From positions 738,554 to 802,553 of the forward strand of contig NZ_AZUQ01000001.1 in the NCBI RefSeq assembly GCF_000527155.1: a stretch of 64,000 nucleotides of DNA. Reading direction: 5' to 3'. Shown in pieces: positions 18,286 through 26,629 of the stretch. The notes under the pieces are model-generated. The model ran no database searches, was not told the DNA's origin, and saw nothing but the letters and a program-made list of their open reading frames with translations. How positions within the stretch are numbered: the stretch's first letter is position 1; every line of letters begins with the position of its first letter. A program made the translations under genes and the position numbers. This stretch comes from Haloglycomyces albus DSM 45210 (GTDB taxonomy: Bacteria; Actinomycetota; Actinomycetes; Mycobacteriales; Micromonosporaceae).

Positions 18286-19491
18286 GTGAGCTCTCCATCG
18301 TCTTTCAATTCGCCACAGCAGCCACCTAGGCGGCCACGACCCGGGGACAGTTCGGAAGATCGTTGGAACTCTCCATCTGCGCAGTATCCTCCGGTCGGAG
18401 GCAATATCCGCCCCGACCACCAGTCGCAAGCACAGCCGGGATATCCCAACGCCGGTGGGCAACCACAGCCGGGCGCTGGGGCCTGGAACGGAAACCCCGG
18501 CCGACCCGCCCCGGGACGGCCACAGGCCGGCGCGCCGTCCGCCGGTGGACAGCCTCAGGCCGGCTTCGGAAATTCGGATCCCTCCCGGCCACAACCGCAG
18601 GTTGGCCGTCCACAAGCCGGATGGCAATCGCCCAACCCCAATAACTACGGTCGACAACAACCGGCCGCGGGCGGACGGCCCGAGCCGACCAGCCCGACTC
18701 CGCCGCCGTCCGGGCCCCGGGGGACGCCTCCGCCCTCCCCGGCATCACAGCCGTTTGAAGAACGAGCCTTCGACGATCACACAGTGGACGACTGGTCGAC
18801 AAAAGAACACACACAGGTCATCGGCAAGCTTGGCTACCTTCCTAAAGAGGACCGCCAACCAGGATCGTCTCGGCGCCGGGGCCGCGAAAACGACACGCGA
18901 GCCTGGAAACGCGCCAAGAAGGGCAATCCATTCGCCAAAGCGGCAGTGATTCTCCTGGTTCTAGCCGTCGTCGGTGGCGGTGCGTGGTGGTATCTATCGC
19001 AAGAGGAAGAACAACCCGAAGAAGTTGAGGGTCTCAGTCTCGCCGATGACTCCTGCTCGTACGTCGACGGCGCCCCACTAAGCGATGTGGTGAATTTGGA
19101 CCAACGGGAGGTGTCCACCGAAAACGTCGACTCCGATGGCGAGGAACAGACGTGTGTCGTCGCCTTTGGAGACCTCGAAAGCGCCTACGCTCAGGTAACA
19201 ACGGTGGCGAGTCTGCACAGCTCCCCTGGTTCCGCCGAGGTAAGGCTGTCCTATAAATCCGATATGGACGAAAACGGCGCTTGGGAGAGCGTGGACACCG
19301 GGCAGGACGACAGCGTCGCTTACTACGCCCCCGCCGAGTCGGGCGATTCAGCTAATTACCAGCTGTTCATGGTGCACGACAACGCCATTCTGAATGTGCA
19401 ACTCTATGTCACTCGCGCTGACAGCTCTGTGGAGGACTTGGCGACCTGGGCCGAAGAAATAGCGAACTCGTATCTGTCCGAATGGGACTAG
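18286..19491 (+). CDS. Pro/Gly/Gln-rich membrane-anchored exported protein
   Basis: A 401-residue protein. The GTG at 18286 is favoured by GGAGGA 5 bases upstream; an upstream TTG at 18271 lacks such a site. The first 130 residues are disordered and rich in Pro, Gly and Gln with PQAG-type repeats. A basic patch (RAWKRAKKGNPFAK-like) and one membrane helix follow near residues 215-235 (VILLVLAVVGGGAWWYL). The exported domain of about 160 residues has two cysteines (DDSCSYVDG, EEQTCVVAFGD). The topology mirrors that of the gene before it. Such Pro-rich cytoplasmic tails plus an exported domain are common in actinobacterial envelope proteins, but no function can be assigned. A strong terminator follows. 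Confidence 0.75.
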   Translation: MSSPSSFNSPQQPPRRPRPGDSSEDRWNSPSAQYPPVGGNIRPDHQSQAQPGYPNAGGQPQPGAGAWNGNPGRPAPGRPQAGAPSAGGQPQAGFGNSDPSRPQPQVGRPQAGWQSPNPNNYGRQQPAAGGRPEPTSPTPPPSGPRGTPPPSPASQPFEERAFDDHTVDDWSTKEHTQVIGKLGYLPKEDRQPGSSRRRGRENDTRAWKRAKKGNPFAKAAVILLVLAVVGGGAWWYLSQEEEQPEEVEGLSLADDSCSYVDGAPLSDVVNLDQREVSTENVDSDGEEQTCVVAFGDLESAYAQVTTVASLHSSPGSAEVRLSYKSDMDENGAWESVDTGQDDSVAYYAPAESGDSANYQLFMVHDNAILNVQLYVTRADSSVEDLATWAEEIANSYLSEWD

Positions 19492-19852
19492 AAAACGAGT
19501 TATACAAAGCGACGGATAACCGTCCTGTGAGCGGCCAGGCCGACGGTCCGCGACACCGTCGATCATTGATGCCTCGGGTCGACCTCATCACACGGTAGTG
19601 CAGCAATCAGGTCGCAAGACGACATGCCGCATTCGGTGCCAGGGCGAATAATCGACCGGAGAGCCGAGGGCCGGGCGCGTAGCGCCCGGCCCTCGGCTCT
19701 TTTTTATGTCGTATGAGTCGGTGCGGCATAAGCCCGGACGGCATGAGTCCGTGCGATATGAACCCGCACACTGTCCGCCCAGGTGGTGTCGAGTAGGTCC
19801 GTATTACGGCGTTCCTCGATACGCATCTCTCGAACCGCGCTACGGCACCGGC
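19492..19852. other. Convergent intergenic region
   Basis: About 360 bases between two convergent genes. The only clear element is the terminator at 19661-19705. Open frames here are not convincing. Confidence 0.4.
19661..19705 (+). terminator. Strong terminator after the gene at 18286
   Basis: A perfect 18-base GC-rich stem (19661-19678 with 19682-19699), 3-base loop and a run of six T. It is oriented for the plus-strand gene, and the stem could also stop minus-strand transcripts from the eccE operon. Confidence 0.9.
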
Positions 19853-22012
19853 TTAATACGTCCGCATTGGCTGCCCGAACATCTGCAACTCCATATTCGT
19901 CGGAGCGGTCCACAGATATTTCTCCTTCGAACCGGTCCGCAACATCGCCATCATGTCGTCCTTCAACGCCTGGAACAACTGCAGTACATCATGGCTGACG
20001 CGCAGATGTCGACGTGCGATGGCGGACTCCTCCGCCGTCAGACGTTGCAGCACGGTCATTTCCGCCTTCTGCGCTTCGGGAGGAAAGAAATTCGTCAAGC
20101 GAGGAAAGACGGTCAATTGCGTACGCCACGGCCCCAATACCGGCTGTGTCCTCGGTCCGGTCTCCCCGACGTCGTATACGAACAGCGCCGGCTGGTGCTG
20201 CGAGGCCTCGATCGTCACCGGTTGGTCTCCGTGTAGCACGGCCATCCGGTCTTGCCGGTTGGTGGCCCATTCTCCCAAGCGGTCCCATTCCTGCGGGCGG
20301 TTCGTACACACCGCTACACGGGTGCCGAGAGCGAGCGCACGAAAGACCAGGAGGCGCGCTAGATACACCCCACCGATGAGATTGATATGGGTGGTCTCCG
20401 GCCGGAAGAACGGCGCGACGACCGGGGAATGCTCGGCATCCTTGCCGATGACCAATCCCGCCTGTGGGCTGGCACTGGTGAGGAGTTCCAGTGCCGCGGC
20501 AGTGGGAAGTTGGGGTGCGGGGCGAATCGAGTCGACCGGCTGACCGGCATCGTCGATGGTCTCCACGGCACGGTCGGTGACCGGAAGTCCGTATACCGTT
20601 CCTTCCGATGGCCCCGTGGTGACCTGCTCGATTCCGAACAGTTCCGCGGACGCGGGAACGGCGCTGAACGACGCACCCGACATGGGGACCCCGGAATACG
20701 GTTGCGCCGACATGGGCTGCCCTGACATCGGTTGTCCTGACATCGGCTGCGCGGAGACCGGTTGCCCTGACACCTGCTGTCCCGAAACCGGTTGCCCGGA
20801 GACCGGTTGGGCCGAAACGGGCTGCCCGGAGATCGGCTGTCCTGAAATCGGTTGGGCCGAAACAGGTTGAGCCGATACCGGAGCGGCGGATACGGGGGCC
20901 GCGGCCCCAGCGGATCCAGATCCGTTGCCGGGAGGGGCACTTGTCGGAGTCGAACCGGTTTGCGGTTCCTCACGTTTCGGACCCGAGCCGCTCGTCTGAG
21001 GGTGCGACGGCGGCTGCGACGCGGCGGGTGGGACCGGTGCGGCGCCTCCGTGAGCAGGTGGAGGTGCTGGACGTTGCGCCTCGGGACGCGGCGGCGGTGG
21101 CTGCTGTCCTTGGGGTGGGCGTGCCTGTCCGGCCGTCCCGTTCTGGTTATTGGGAGGCTGCGGTCGGGCTGAACCCTGTTGCGGTGTCCCTTGTTGCGGT
21201 GTCCCTTGTTGCGGCGCGCCTTGCTGTGGAGCACCTTGGTGCTGTGGAGGAGCCGGACGTGCTGGAGGTCCTGAACCGGGGCGCTGTCCGGTGGACGCTT
21301 GTCCTTGATTCGGCGGAGGTTGGTTCTGAGGCCGCTGCGGTTGTGGTTGCAAGCCCTGTGGACTGGCCTGCTGTCCGGCCCCTGGAGCGCCCTGTTGCCC
21401 TTGATTCGGTTGCCGACCCGACGCCGGTGCCGGCCGCTGTGCCGATTGTGGGGGTGAGTTCGGCGGCGCGGCAGGAGGTTGTTGCCCACCACGGGCGGGT
21501 GGACGTTCGGAAGCGGCCGATTGCGGTGCACCCGCACGCGGATTTGCCTGGCCGGTACGCGGTGGTGGCTGCGATTGGGGTGGTTGCGCCCGGCCCGCAC
21601 CGGTTTGCGGATTGCCTGGCTGGCGTTGCGGCGGCTGTTGCCCGGCAGCAGGCGGATTGACCTGCGCGCCTCCTCGTGCGGGTGGTGCCGGTGGGGGGTT
21701 CTGTTGTGGGCGGTTTTGGGGTGGGCGCTGACCGGTGGCGGGACGGTTTTGCGGCGGTTGTTGTCCCGCGGCCGGAGGTTGTTGTCCCCGAGCGGGTGGT
21801 TGAGATCCGGGTGGTGGGGCCTGACGGTATTCCATTGAATGGCGCCCTACTTTGGCGGTTCCGGTAGCCTCCTCCTCGTCGCGGCGTTCCGGTTCGCCGT
21901 TGGCAGGGGGCGGCTGCTGGGCCGGTCGACGGCCGTAAGCGTTTCCCGGCGGTTGAGCCCGGCCTCGACCACGGTCGTTGTCCGGCTGCTGCGGGTTGTC
22001 GCGGTTACTCAT
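19853..22012 (-). CDS. Pro/Gln-rich repeat protein translationally coupled to eccE (type VII locus)
   Basis: A 719-residue protein. Residues 1-350 are disordered and dominated by Pro, Gln, Gly and Ala. Residues about 370-450 are a run of near-perfect five-residue units of the form (V/I/M)S(A/G)QP. The last 270 residues look folded, with a conserved-looking segment ETTHINLIGGVYLARLLVFR and a hydrophobic, strand-rich character, but no known catalytic motif. There is no signal peptide or clear membrane helix. The ATG overlaps the eccE stop (ATGA), so the two products are probably made together. By context it is a cytosolic accessory factor of the secretion system. I recall similar eccE-linked proteins in related actinobacteria but cannot name a family. 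Confidence 0.85.
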   Translation of the reverse strand: MSNRDNPQQPDNDRGRGRAQPPGNAYGRRPAQQPPPANGEPERRDEEEATGTAKVGRHSMEYRQAPPPGSQPPARGQQPPAAGQQPPQNRPATGQRPPQNRPQQNPPPAPPARGGAQVNPPAAGQQPPQRQPGNPQTGAGRAQPPQSQPPPRTGQANPRAGAPQSAASERPPARGGQQPPAAPPNSPPQSAQRPAPASGRQPNQGQQGAPGAGQQASPQGLQPQPQRPQNQPPPNQGQASTGQRPGSGPPARPAPPQHQGAPQQGAPQQGTPQQGTPQQGSARPQPPNNQNGTAGQARPPQGQQPPPPRPEAQRPAPPPAHGGAAPVPPAASQPPSHPQTSGSGPKREEPQTGSTPTSAPPGNGSGSAGAAAPVSAAPVSAQPVSAQPISGQPISGQPVSAQPVSGQPVSGQQVSGQPVSAQPMSGQPMSGQPMSAQPYSGVPMSGASFSAVPASAELFGIEQVTTGPSEGTVYGLPVTDRAVETIDDAGQPVDSIRPAPQLPTAAALELLTSASPQAGLVIGKDAEHSPVVAPFFRPETTHINLIGGVYLARLLVFRALALGTRVAVCTNRPQEWDRLGEWATNRQDRMAVLHGDQPVTIEASQHQPALFVYDVGETGPRTQPVLGPWRTQLTVFPRLTNFFPPEAQKAEMTVLQRLTAEESAIARRHLRVSHDVLQLFQALKDDMMAMLRTGSKEKYLWTAPTNMELQMFGQPMRTY
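20660..20900 (-). repeat. 15-base tandem repeat (pentapeptide-coding)
   Basis: About sixteen 15-base units inside the preceding gene encode (V/I/M)S(A/G)QP. Units vary mainly at the first and third codons, so both the DNA and the protein are repetitive. Copy number may vary between strains. Confidence 0.8.
21173..21235 (-). repeat. Short 15-base tandem repeat (PQQG(A/T)-coding)
   Basis: Four adjacent 15-base units (plus strand ccttgttgcggtgtc-like) encode PQQGA/PQQGT in the disordered half of the same protein. Confidence 0.75.
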
Positions 22013-23262
22013 CGAGGTCCTCCTCCGGTGGGCGCGGAGGCATAGGCCGCTGGGCCTTGCTCTCCGTCAAAACGTTGTAGCTTCACACCGAGGTCGTCAG
22101 CAACGTTCAGGACTTGGTTCTGAGCCGAATCCCACGATGTTTCATCCAGCGCGACACGGACGATCGCATCGATGGCCAGCTGTTTACCGGTGACCCGACC
22201 GTCGGCGCTGACTTGTCCGCCCTCCGTGCCGGTCACGATCAATGACACGGTCGTGTAAACGGCGGGTACCGCGGCGAACGCGTCCACGACCTGTCGCAGG
22301 CTCTGTGGGTCGGACGGCCATTGGGTAATGCGATAGCTGACGTGGCGCAAACCGTCGGCGTACCAATGGTCCCAATCCTCCATCGTGCGCTCACCCTGTA
22401 CGGGAGCGAAGGCCACACCCAACGACTGCTGCAGGGCGTTTTGCACACCCTCGGCGTTGAGAATACGGTTCGGGATACCGATGTTGGCCAAAAGCTTACT
22501 GACTCGCTGTGTGGCGGCGGTCAGTCCTTTAATCGCCCCTTCGGGTCCCCCACCACGATCGTCGGAAATGGAAAGACCGTCGCCGACGCCCAGGCGCACG
22601 GCCAGCCAGGCTTTGTGGTGGATGACGACGGGGGTGTTTCCCAACAGTTCCCGGTACGACTGTGCCGCAGGGTTGTTCGAGTACGCGGCCAGACCGACGG
22701 GAGTGGTGTGTCCGACCAGTTGGAGGGACGTTACCGGAGTCGTCGAACCGTCGAAGAGTCGTTCCAGTCGTTCCAGGGGGATCTCTTGGATCACGTCGTC
22801 GGTGGCGTTGATCTGAATGATGGTGAACCAGCCACCGGCGTCCTGGCCGAATCCGACGGACTCATCGCGCACCTCGACACCTTTGACACCGAGATCGGGG
22901 GCGATACGGTGCAATACATCGGTGTGCTGCTGTGGGTCGAGACTGTAGACACGGCGGCGGAGACGGCGCTTCAATGGAATCGTCTGGTACCACCAACGAT
23001 CCCCACTGCGCAACAACATGGTCACCACGAGAACCAGAGCGATTCCGCTCCCTACCGCCAAGTGTATGAGACCCAGCTGAAGCCCACCCACGACCAGTAG
23101 GGCCGCCAGTTCGAATATAACGAGCTGTGCGAGAGTCAAGGGCCCCAATCGACCCGATCCACGTGCGGTGAATGAGACCGCGCGTGGATCCACCTCGTCG
23201 CTTGCGTCAGCGGATACCACGGCCCGCCCGAGCGCCTGTTGTTGTGATTCCATAATGGTCAT
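22009..23262 (-). CDS. eccE: Type VII secretion protein EccE
   Basis: A 417-residue EccE-type component, peripheral to the EccBCD membrane complex. Two hydrophobic helices lie near residues 40-85 (LAQLVIFELAALLVVGG; IHLAVGSGIALVLVV), followed by DRWWYQTIPLKRR, the typical exit from the membrane. A cytosolic domain of about 320 residues follows. An alternative start three codons later (MESQQQ) is possible. The gene is divergent from mycP across 187 bases that contain a pair of direct repeats, and its stop overlaps the start of the next gene. EccE and mycosin neighbouring each other is common in ESX loci. The other core genes are at 58.6-64 kb. Confidence 0.85.
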   Translation of the reverse strand: MTIMESQQQALGRAVVSADASDEVDPRAVSFTARGSGRLGPLTLAQLVIFELAALLVVGGLQLGLIHLAVGSGIALVLVVTMLLRSGDRWWYQTIPLKRRLRRRVYSLDPQQHTDVLHRIAPDLGVKGVEVRDESVGFGQDAGGWFTIIQINATDDVIQEIPLERLERLFDGSTTPVTSLQLVGHTTPVGLAAYSNNPAAQSYRELLGNTPVVIHHKAWLAVRLGVGDGLSISDDRGGGPEGAIKGLTAATQRVSKLLANIGIPNRILNAEGVQNALQQSLGVAFAPVQGERTMEDWDHWYADGLRHVSYRITQWPSDPQSLRQVVDAFAAVPAVYTTVSLIVTGTEGGQVSADGRVTGKQLAIDAIVRVALDETSWDSAQNQVLNVADDLGVKLQRFDGEQGPAAYASAPTGGGPR

Positions 23263-23293
23263 CTAGTGCCTGCTTCGTTCCGGTAGCGCCGAC

Positions 23294-23327
23294 ATACTTC
23301 TATGGCAGAAGCCAGATACCTCTATGG
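23294..23327 (-). promoter_or_regulatory. Direct repeats upstream of eccE, possible operator
   Basis: Two 12-base direct repeats, atacttctatgg (23294-23305) and atacctctatgg (23316-23327), differ at one base and are 22 bases apart, about two helical turns. They lie 32 bases before the eccE start and about 120 before mycP, the spacing expected of a response-regulator or sigma-factor site. Confidence 0.45.
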
Positions 23328-23414
23328 TAAAAGGTCGCGTCCAGGGAGACATCATCTGTGGGTACCTTTCGTATCCCCGTGGGATCCTCTGTTGCCCAAG
23401 TACATCGTCCCACG

Positions 23415-23443
23415 TTGTGTGAGTTGCGGCCTTGTCTTAGACT
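23415..23443 (+). promoter_or_regulatory. Candidate promoter giving a leaderless mycP mRNA
   Basis: TTGTGT (23415-23420), 17 bases, TAGACT (23438-23443). The ATG of mycP begins 7 bases after the -10 box, exactly where transcription would start, and no ribosome-binding site precedes it. Leaderless messages are common in actinobacteria. Confidence 0.45.
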
Positions 23444-23449
23444 ACTTGT

Positions 23450-24772
23450 ATGCGCAGCGCTTCACTATCCTCCCCAGGGAAGGTCGCCGTCATTCTGGCA
23501 ACGGCGGTCTTGGCGATCATGACGCCGTCGTCCCAAGCCGCGGCACTACCTATGGCTCCTGAAGAATTCGACACGGACACCGATTGGGGCGAAGAATACG
23601 AAGTTCCCTGCGACCCGGCAACGGGTGAGGAACCGGAGCTCAAGGAGACTCCCTGGCCACAGCAGAATATGAATCTCGATTTGATCCACTCCCAGAACAC
23701 CGGATTGAAAGAAGACGGGGACCCGGTTAAAGTCGCCATCATCGATTCCGGAGTCAATCCGCATCCAACGTTGGGAGACCAGGTCAACGAGTTTATGGAC
23801 CCCTGGGACGACTCCGAGGATGGGCTCTGCGACAGCGTTGGCCATGGCACCGCTGTCGCCGGAATTATCGCCGGGGGGCATGACGACACCCGCTTTATGG
23901 GGATCGCGCCCGACGCCGAAATCTATTCCTTCCGCCTCTTCCCCGAAGACATCACCGACGCAGACCCAAAGATCTCCGCCAGCATGGCCTGGGCCATCCA
24001 CACCGCAATAAACAAAGAGGTGGATGTCATCAATATCTCTATTACTGCGGTATCCCAACACGAGTTGAAGGACGCGGTAGATCGCGCCTGGGACGAAGGG
24101 ATCCCGATTGTCGCCTCAACCGGCAACAACGGTATGAACATGCAGTACGCCGCCGAGCTGGGTAATCCCGACGACATCGTGTATCCAGCCCACTATGACA
24201 AGACCATAGCGGTGACCTCGTACGACGAAGAAGGCTACTGGGACGAGGGCAATTTTGGGACGACCGTGGACATTATGGCGCCTGGCAACGATGTGCATCT
24301 CCCCGCCCCCGAAGGCGACGGTTACTACACCAGCCGAGGAACGTCGTTTGCGACCCCCTTTGTTACCGGCGCGGTCGCTCTGTTGATCGGAAAGTTCGGT
24401 GACAAGGCGACACCGGGATGGATCAAGGATCGCTTGATCAGTACCACTTCGGCGGCGCCCGGCGGCTTCGAAGATTGTTCCGGCTGCGGCCACAACGCCT
24501 TTCAGGGGCACGGCGCCCTCAATATTCACCGCGCGCTAACGGCCATCGGAGATTACGGTGAGTTCAGTCCGGGAGAAAACGAGAACACCGCGATTCATGC
24601 GGACGGTCAGCTCATGGGTGAGATTCCCGCTCCGGTGGACCAATGGAAATCGGAACGGGACGTCGCTTACATGGTGATGATAGGCAGCGTTCTGGCGATC
24701 GCCGTGATCTATGCGCTTGTGAAGGTCATTCCCAGCGGACGGCGACGCGGGTGGAAACCCGGCGAATCGTGA
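23450..24772 (+). CDS. mycP: Mycosin, subtilisin-like protease of the type VII system
   Basis: A 440-residue S8 serine protease. A Sec signal peptide covers about residues 1-30 (VAVILATAVLAIMTPSSQAAA). The triad is visible: Asp99 in AIIDSGV, His132 in GHGTAVAGI and Ser299 in GTSFATPFVTG; the oxyanion Asn lies in STGNNG. A Pro-Trp-Pro stretch and an acidic N-terminal extension precede the catalytic core, as in mycosins. A C-terminal helix (VMIGSVLAIAVIYALVKVI) and a basic tail anchor it in the membrane, facing outward. Mycosins stabilise the ESX membrane complex and process some substrates. It is divergent from eccE and convergent with the ATPase gene. Confidence 0.93.
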   Translation: MRSASLSSPGKVAVILATAVLAIMTPSSQAAALPMAPEEFDTDTDWGEEYEVPCDPATGEEPELKETPWPQQNMNLDLIHSQNTGLKEDGDPVKVAIIDSGVNPHPTLGDQVNEFMDPWDDSEDGLCDSVGHGTAVAGIIAGGHDDTRFMGIAPDAEIYSFRLFPEDITDADPKISASMAWAIHTAINKEVDVINISITAVSQHELKDAVDRAWDEGIPIVASTGNNGMNMQYAAELGNPDDIVYPAHYDKTIAVTSYDEEGYWDEGNFGTTVDIMAPGNDVHLPAPEGDGYYTSRGTSFATPFVTGAVALLIGKFGDKATPGWIKDRLISTTSAAPGGFEDCSGCGHNAFQGHGALNIHRALTAIGDYGEFSPGENENTAIHADGQLMGEIPAPVDQWKSERDVAYMVMIGSVLAIAVIYALVKVIPSGRRRGWKPGES

Positions 24773-24792
24773 CCACCGTCCACAACCACTGA

Positions 24793-24824
24793 ATCGGGCC
24801 CCGGTCGCAATGGCCGGGGCCCGA
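24793..24824. terminator. Bidirectional terminator between mycP and the ATPase gene
   Basis: Inverted repeat atcgggccccggtc...gccggggcccgat (24793-24824) in the 59-base gap between convergent genes, with a short T-rich tail on the plus strand. Confidence 0.7.
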
Positions 24825-24831
24825 TCGATGT

Positions 24832-25971
24832 TTATAGATACTGCCCCACGTGTTGTTGGGGAATGGTCGCCTCATGCGTCTGGCTCGCACCCGTCTTGCG
24901 GGCATAGAGCTCGGCCAGCGTCATGGGGCGGGTGACCGTCTGTCCCTCAAGCCATTGGGACGCTTCACTCTTGGACAGTTCTCCCACTTCGATCTGCGCC
25001 AAGCACCGTCCCGGACGCACCACGGCCGGATGAAGTCGGTCAAGTCGTTCGTTCGTTGTGATCGCCACGAGGATTTCGCGCCCCTGCCCCAGGAGCCCGT
25101 CGGTGAGGTTCAGCAGACGAGAAAGCGCCTGCCCGGCCGATTCCTTGGCCTCACCGCGAATGAGTTCATCGCAGTCTTCGATGATCATCAAGCGCCATTT
25201 ACGCGGCTGCTGTTCTTCCGGCGGTGCGAAGGGAAGTTCCTGATCGGCACCCACGACGACGTCCATCAGATATGACGGGTCGGTGAAGAAGGCTTCCGGG
25301 TCCAATACGGTGTCCACCTGACACCAATCCGACCATTCCCGTGCCAAGGATCGCAGCGCCGTGGTCTTCCCCGTCCCGGGGGGACCGTGAAGTAGCAGCA
25401 AGCGACCTGTGACGTCCGACGAACGGGTCTTCATGAGAGAGCTCAACGCCTCTTTGGAAGAGGCGGAGTAATTCTCCTGAATATCGTCCCAAGCGGGTGA
25501 CGTAATGGTTCGGTTCGAGCGGAACGGGCCGCGCGCCGAGCGGTACCAGAAACCCATGTCCACCGCGTCGGCGGCGGGTTCTTCCACCACTCCGACCTCA
25601 GAGGTGAATTCGGTGAGTTCCTTCACCAGTTCCTCGGTCTCAGCGGTGATGAGAACCTGGCTCGATCCGTCCTTCCAACGCATGGTCCGCAGAGTCCACT
25701 GCGGCCCCTCGACCAGCTGCACCGATACCTGTCCGACGACGGACCGAAGCAGCTTACCCCCCTCCGGAATCAGGTCGGTGTCGTTCTCCACTCCCTGTAG
25801 GTTCTTAATCACCGCATACGGTTCCGCTCCCGCGGCGAACTTCTGCAGGCTGAGCAGATTGAGTACGTGTGCGGGATCATCGGTACCTTCGAGGCTGAAG
25901 CGCAAGTGTCCGATACCTGAGTCATTCAGCAACATATTGATGAAATCACCGCGCTGTTCGATCAAAGTCAT
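24832..25971 (-). CDS. AAA+ ATPase beside the mycosin gene
   Basis: A 379-residue ATPase. Walker A is GPPGTGKTTALRSLAREW near residue 195 and Walker B is LMIIEDCDE near 255; RPGRC near 325 looks like the arginine-finger/sensor region. The N-terminal 170 residues are a separate domain without visible TPR repeats, so it is not a standard EccA. The arrangement recalls actinobacterial AAA proteins annotated with DUF5925, from memory. It is soluble. It is convergent with mycP and possibly co-transcribed with a short frame upstream. A role in type VII substrate handling is an inference from position only. Confidence 0.85.
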   Translation of the reverse strand: MTLIEQRGDFINMLLNDSGIGHLRFSLEGTDDPAHVLNLLSLQKFAAGAEPYAVIKNLQGVENDTDLIPEGGKLLRSVVGQVSVQLVEGPQWTLRTMRWKDGSSQVLITAETEELVKELTEFTSEVGVVEEPAADAVDMGFWYRSARGPFRSNRTITSPAWDDIQENYSASSKEALSSLMKTRSSDVTGRLLLLHGPPGTGKTTALRSLAREWSDWCQVDTVLDPEAFFTDPSYLMDVVVGADQELPFAPPEEQQPRKWRLMIIEDCDELIRGEAKESAGQALSRLLNLTDGLLGQGREILVAITTNERLDRLHPAVVRPGRCLAQIEVGELSKSEASQWLEGQTVTRPMTLAELYARKTGASQTHEATIPQQHVGQYL

Positions 25972-25977
25972 GTCATA

Positions 25978-26193
25978 TCACATTGCCTTACCGGGCTGCG
26001 CCCGTTTAGCCGGTATCCGCCGGAGATCGCCTTGTACGGCCGAAGCCGGTGTGCTGGAATCGTCCGGCGTTCCGCACCGAAACGCCGGTGCCGCTGGGAG
26101 TGCCCGATCGGCGCCGTCGACCACTGCCGGAGGAAATCCGGCGGTCGACTGCCCGGTCACGCACAACCGGTGTCGGTCGTGACCCATCGACAT
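25978..26193 (-). CDS. Possible small protein upstream of the AAA+ ATPase
   Basis: A 71-residue open frame starting MSMGHDRHRLC, with GGAAAGG 10 bases upstream of the ATG and a stop only 6 bases before the ATPase start. Codon third positions are moderately GC-rich. It has no recognisable domain, and its low-complexity Ala/Pro/Arg-rich sequence could be chance. I list it because of the tight operon-like spacing. Confidence 0.25.
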   Translation of the reverse strand: MSMGHDRHRLCVTGQSTAGFPPAVVDGADRALPAAPAFRCGTPDDSSTPASAVQGDLRRIPAKRAQPGKAM

Positions 26194-26629
26194 GAAACTT
26201 CCGCCTTTCCTTGGCCGATCCCCCGTCCGGGATGGTCTGTGTGTCGAGGTCGAAGCCTTCGTATCGTGTGGTCGTGTACCTGAACGGACGGCCTCCATTC
26301 CCCGTCAACCGTCATGGGACGCCACACACCGTGTGACACGTTAACGAATTCGCCGGTTCTCATTGACTTGTATGCGCTTAAGCGAGCCGTATTCAACAAG
26401 TCCCTTCCGAGCCACCTTCTCAAGGCCCTTCGGTCGGTACCGAATTTGGGAGAGTCTTTATAAAGTTCTACGGTAACCGTCCCCCGCGACGGTTTCCGCC
26501 CGTGTTGCACCATAAGACAACCGGGTGCTGTATCGCATCATAGGCCTCACCCGACGGTGGTTCGTGATCACCCACCATGAGGAGTCACCTGATGCTCGGT
26601 GAGCCGGACCATTACGCGAGAATAAGGGC
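26194..26629. other. Intergenic region before the CopD-CtaG gene
   Basis: About 435 bases with overlapping open frames on both strands, none convincing. It presumably holds divergent promoters. No clear hairpin or operator was recognised. Confidence 0.35.

Noticed and set aside
20359-21600. 413-codon minus-strand frame
   Set aside because: It is a shifted frame inside the Pro/Gln-rich gene and is Arg/His-rich nonsense.
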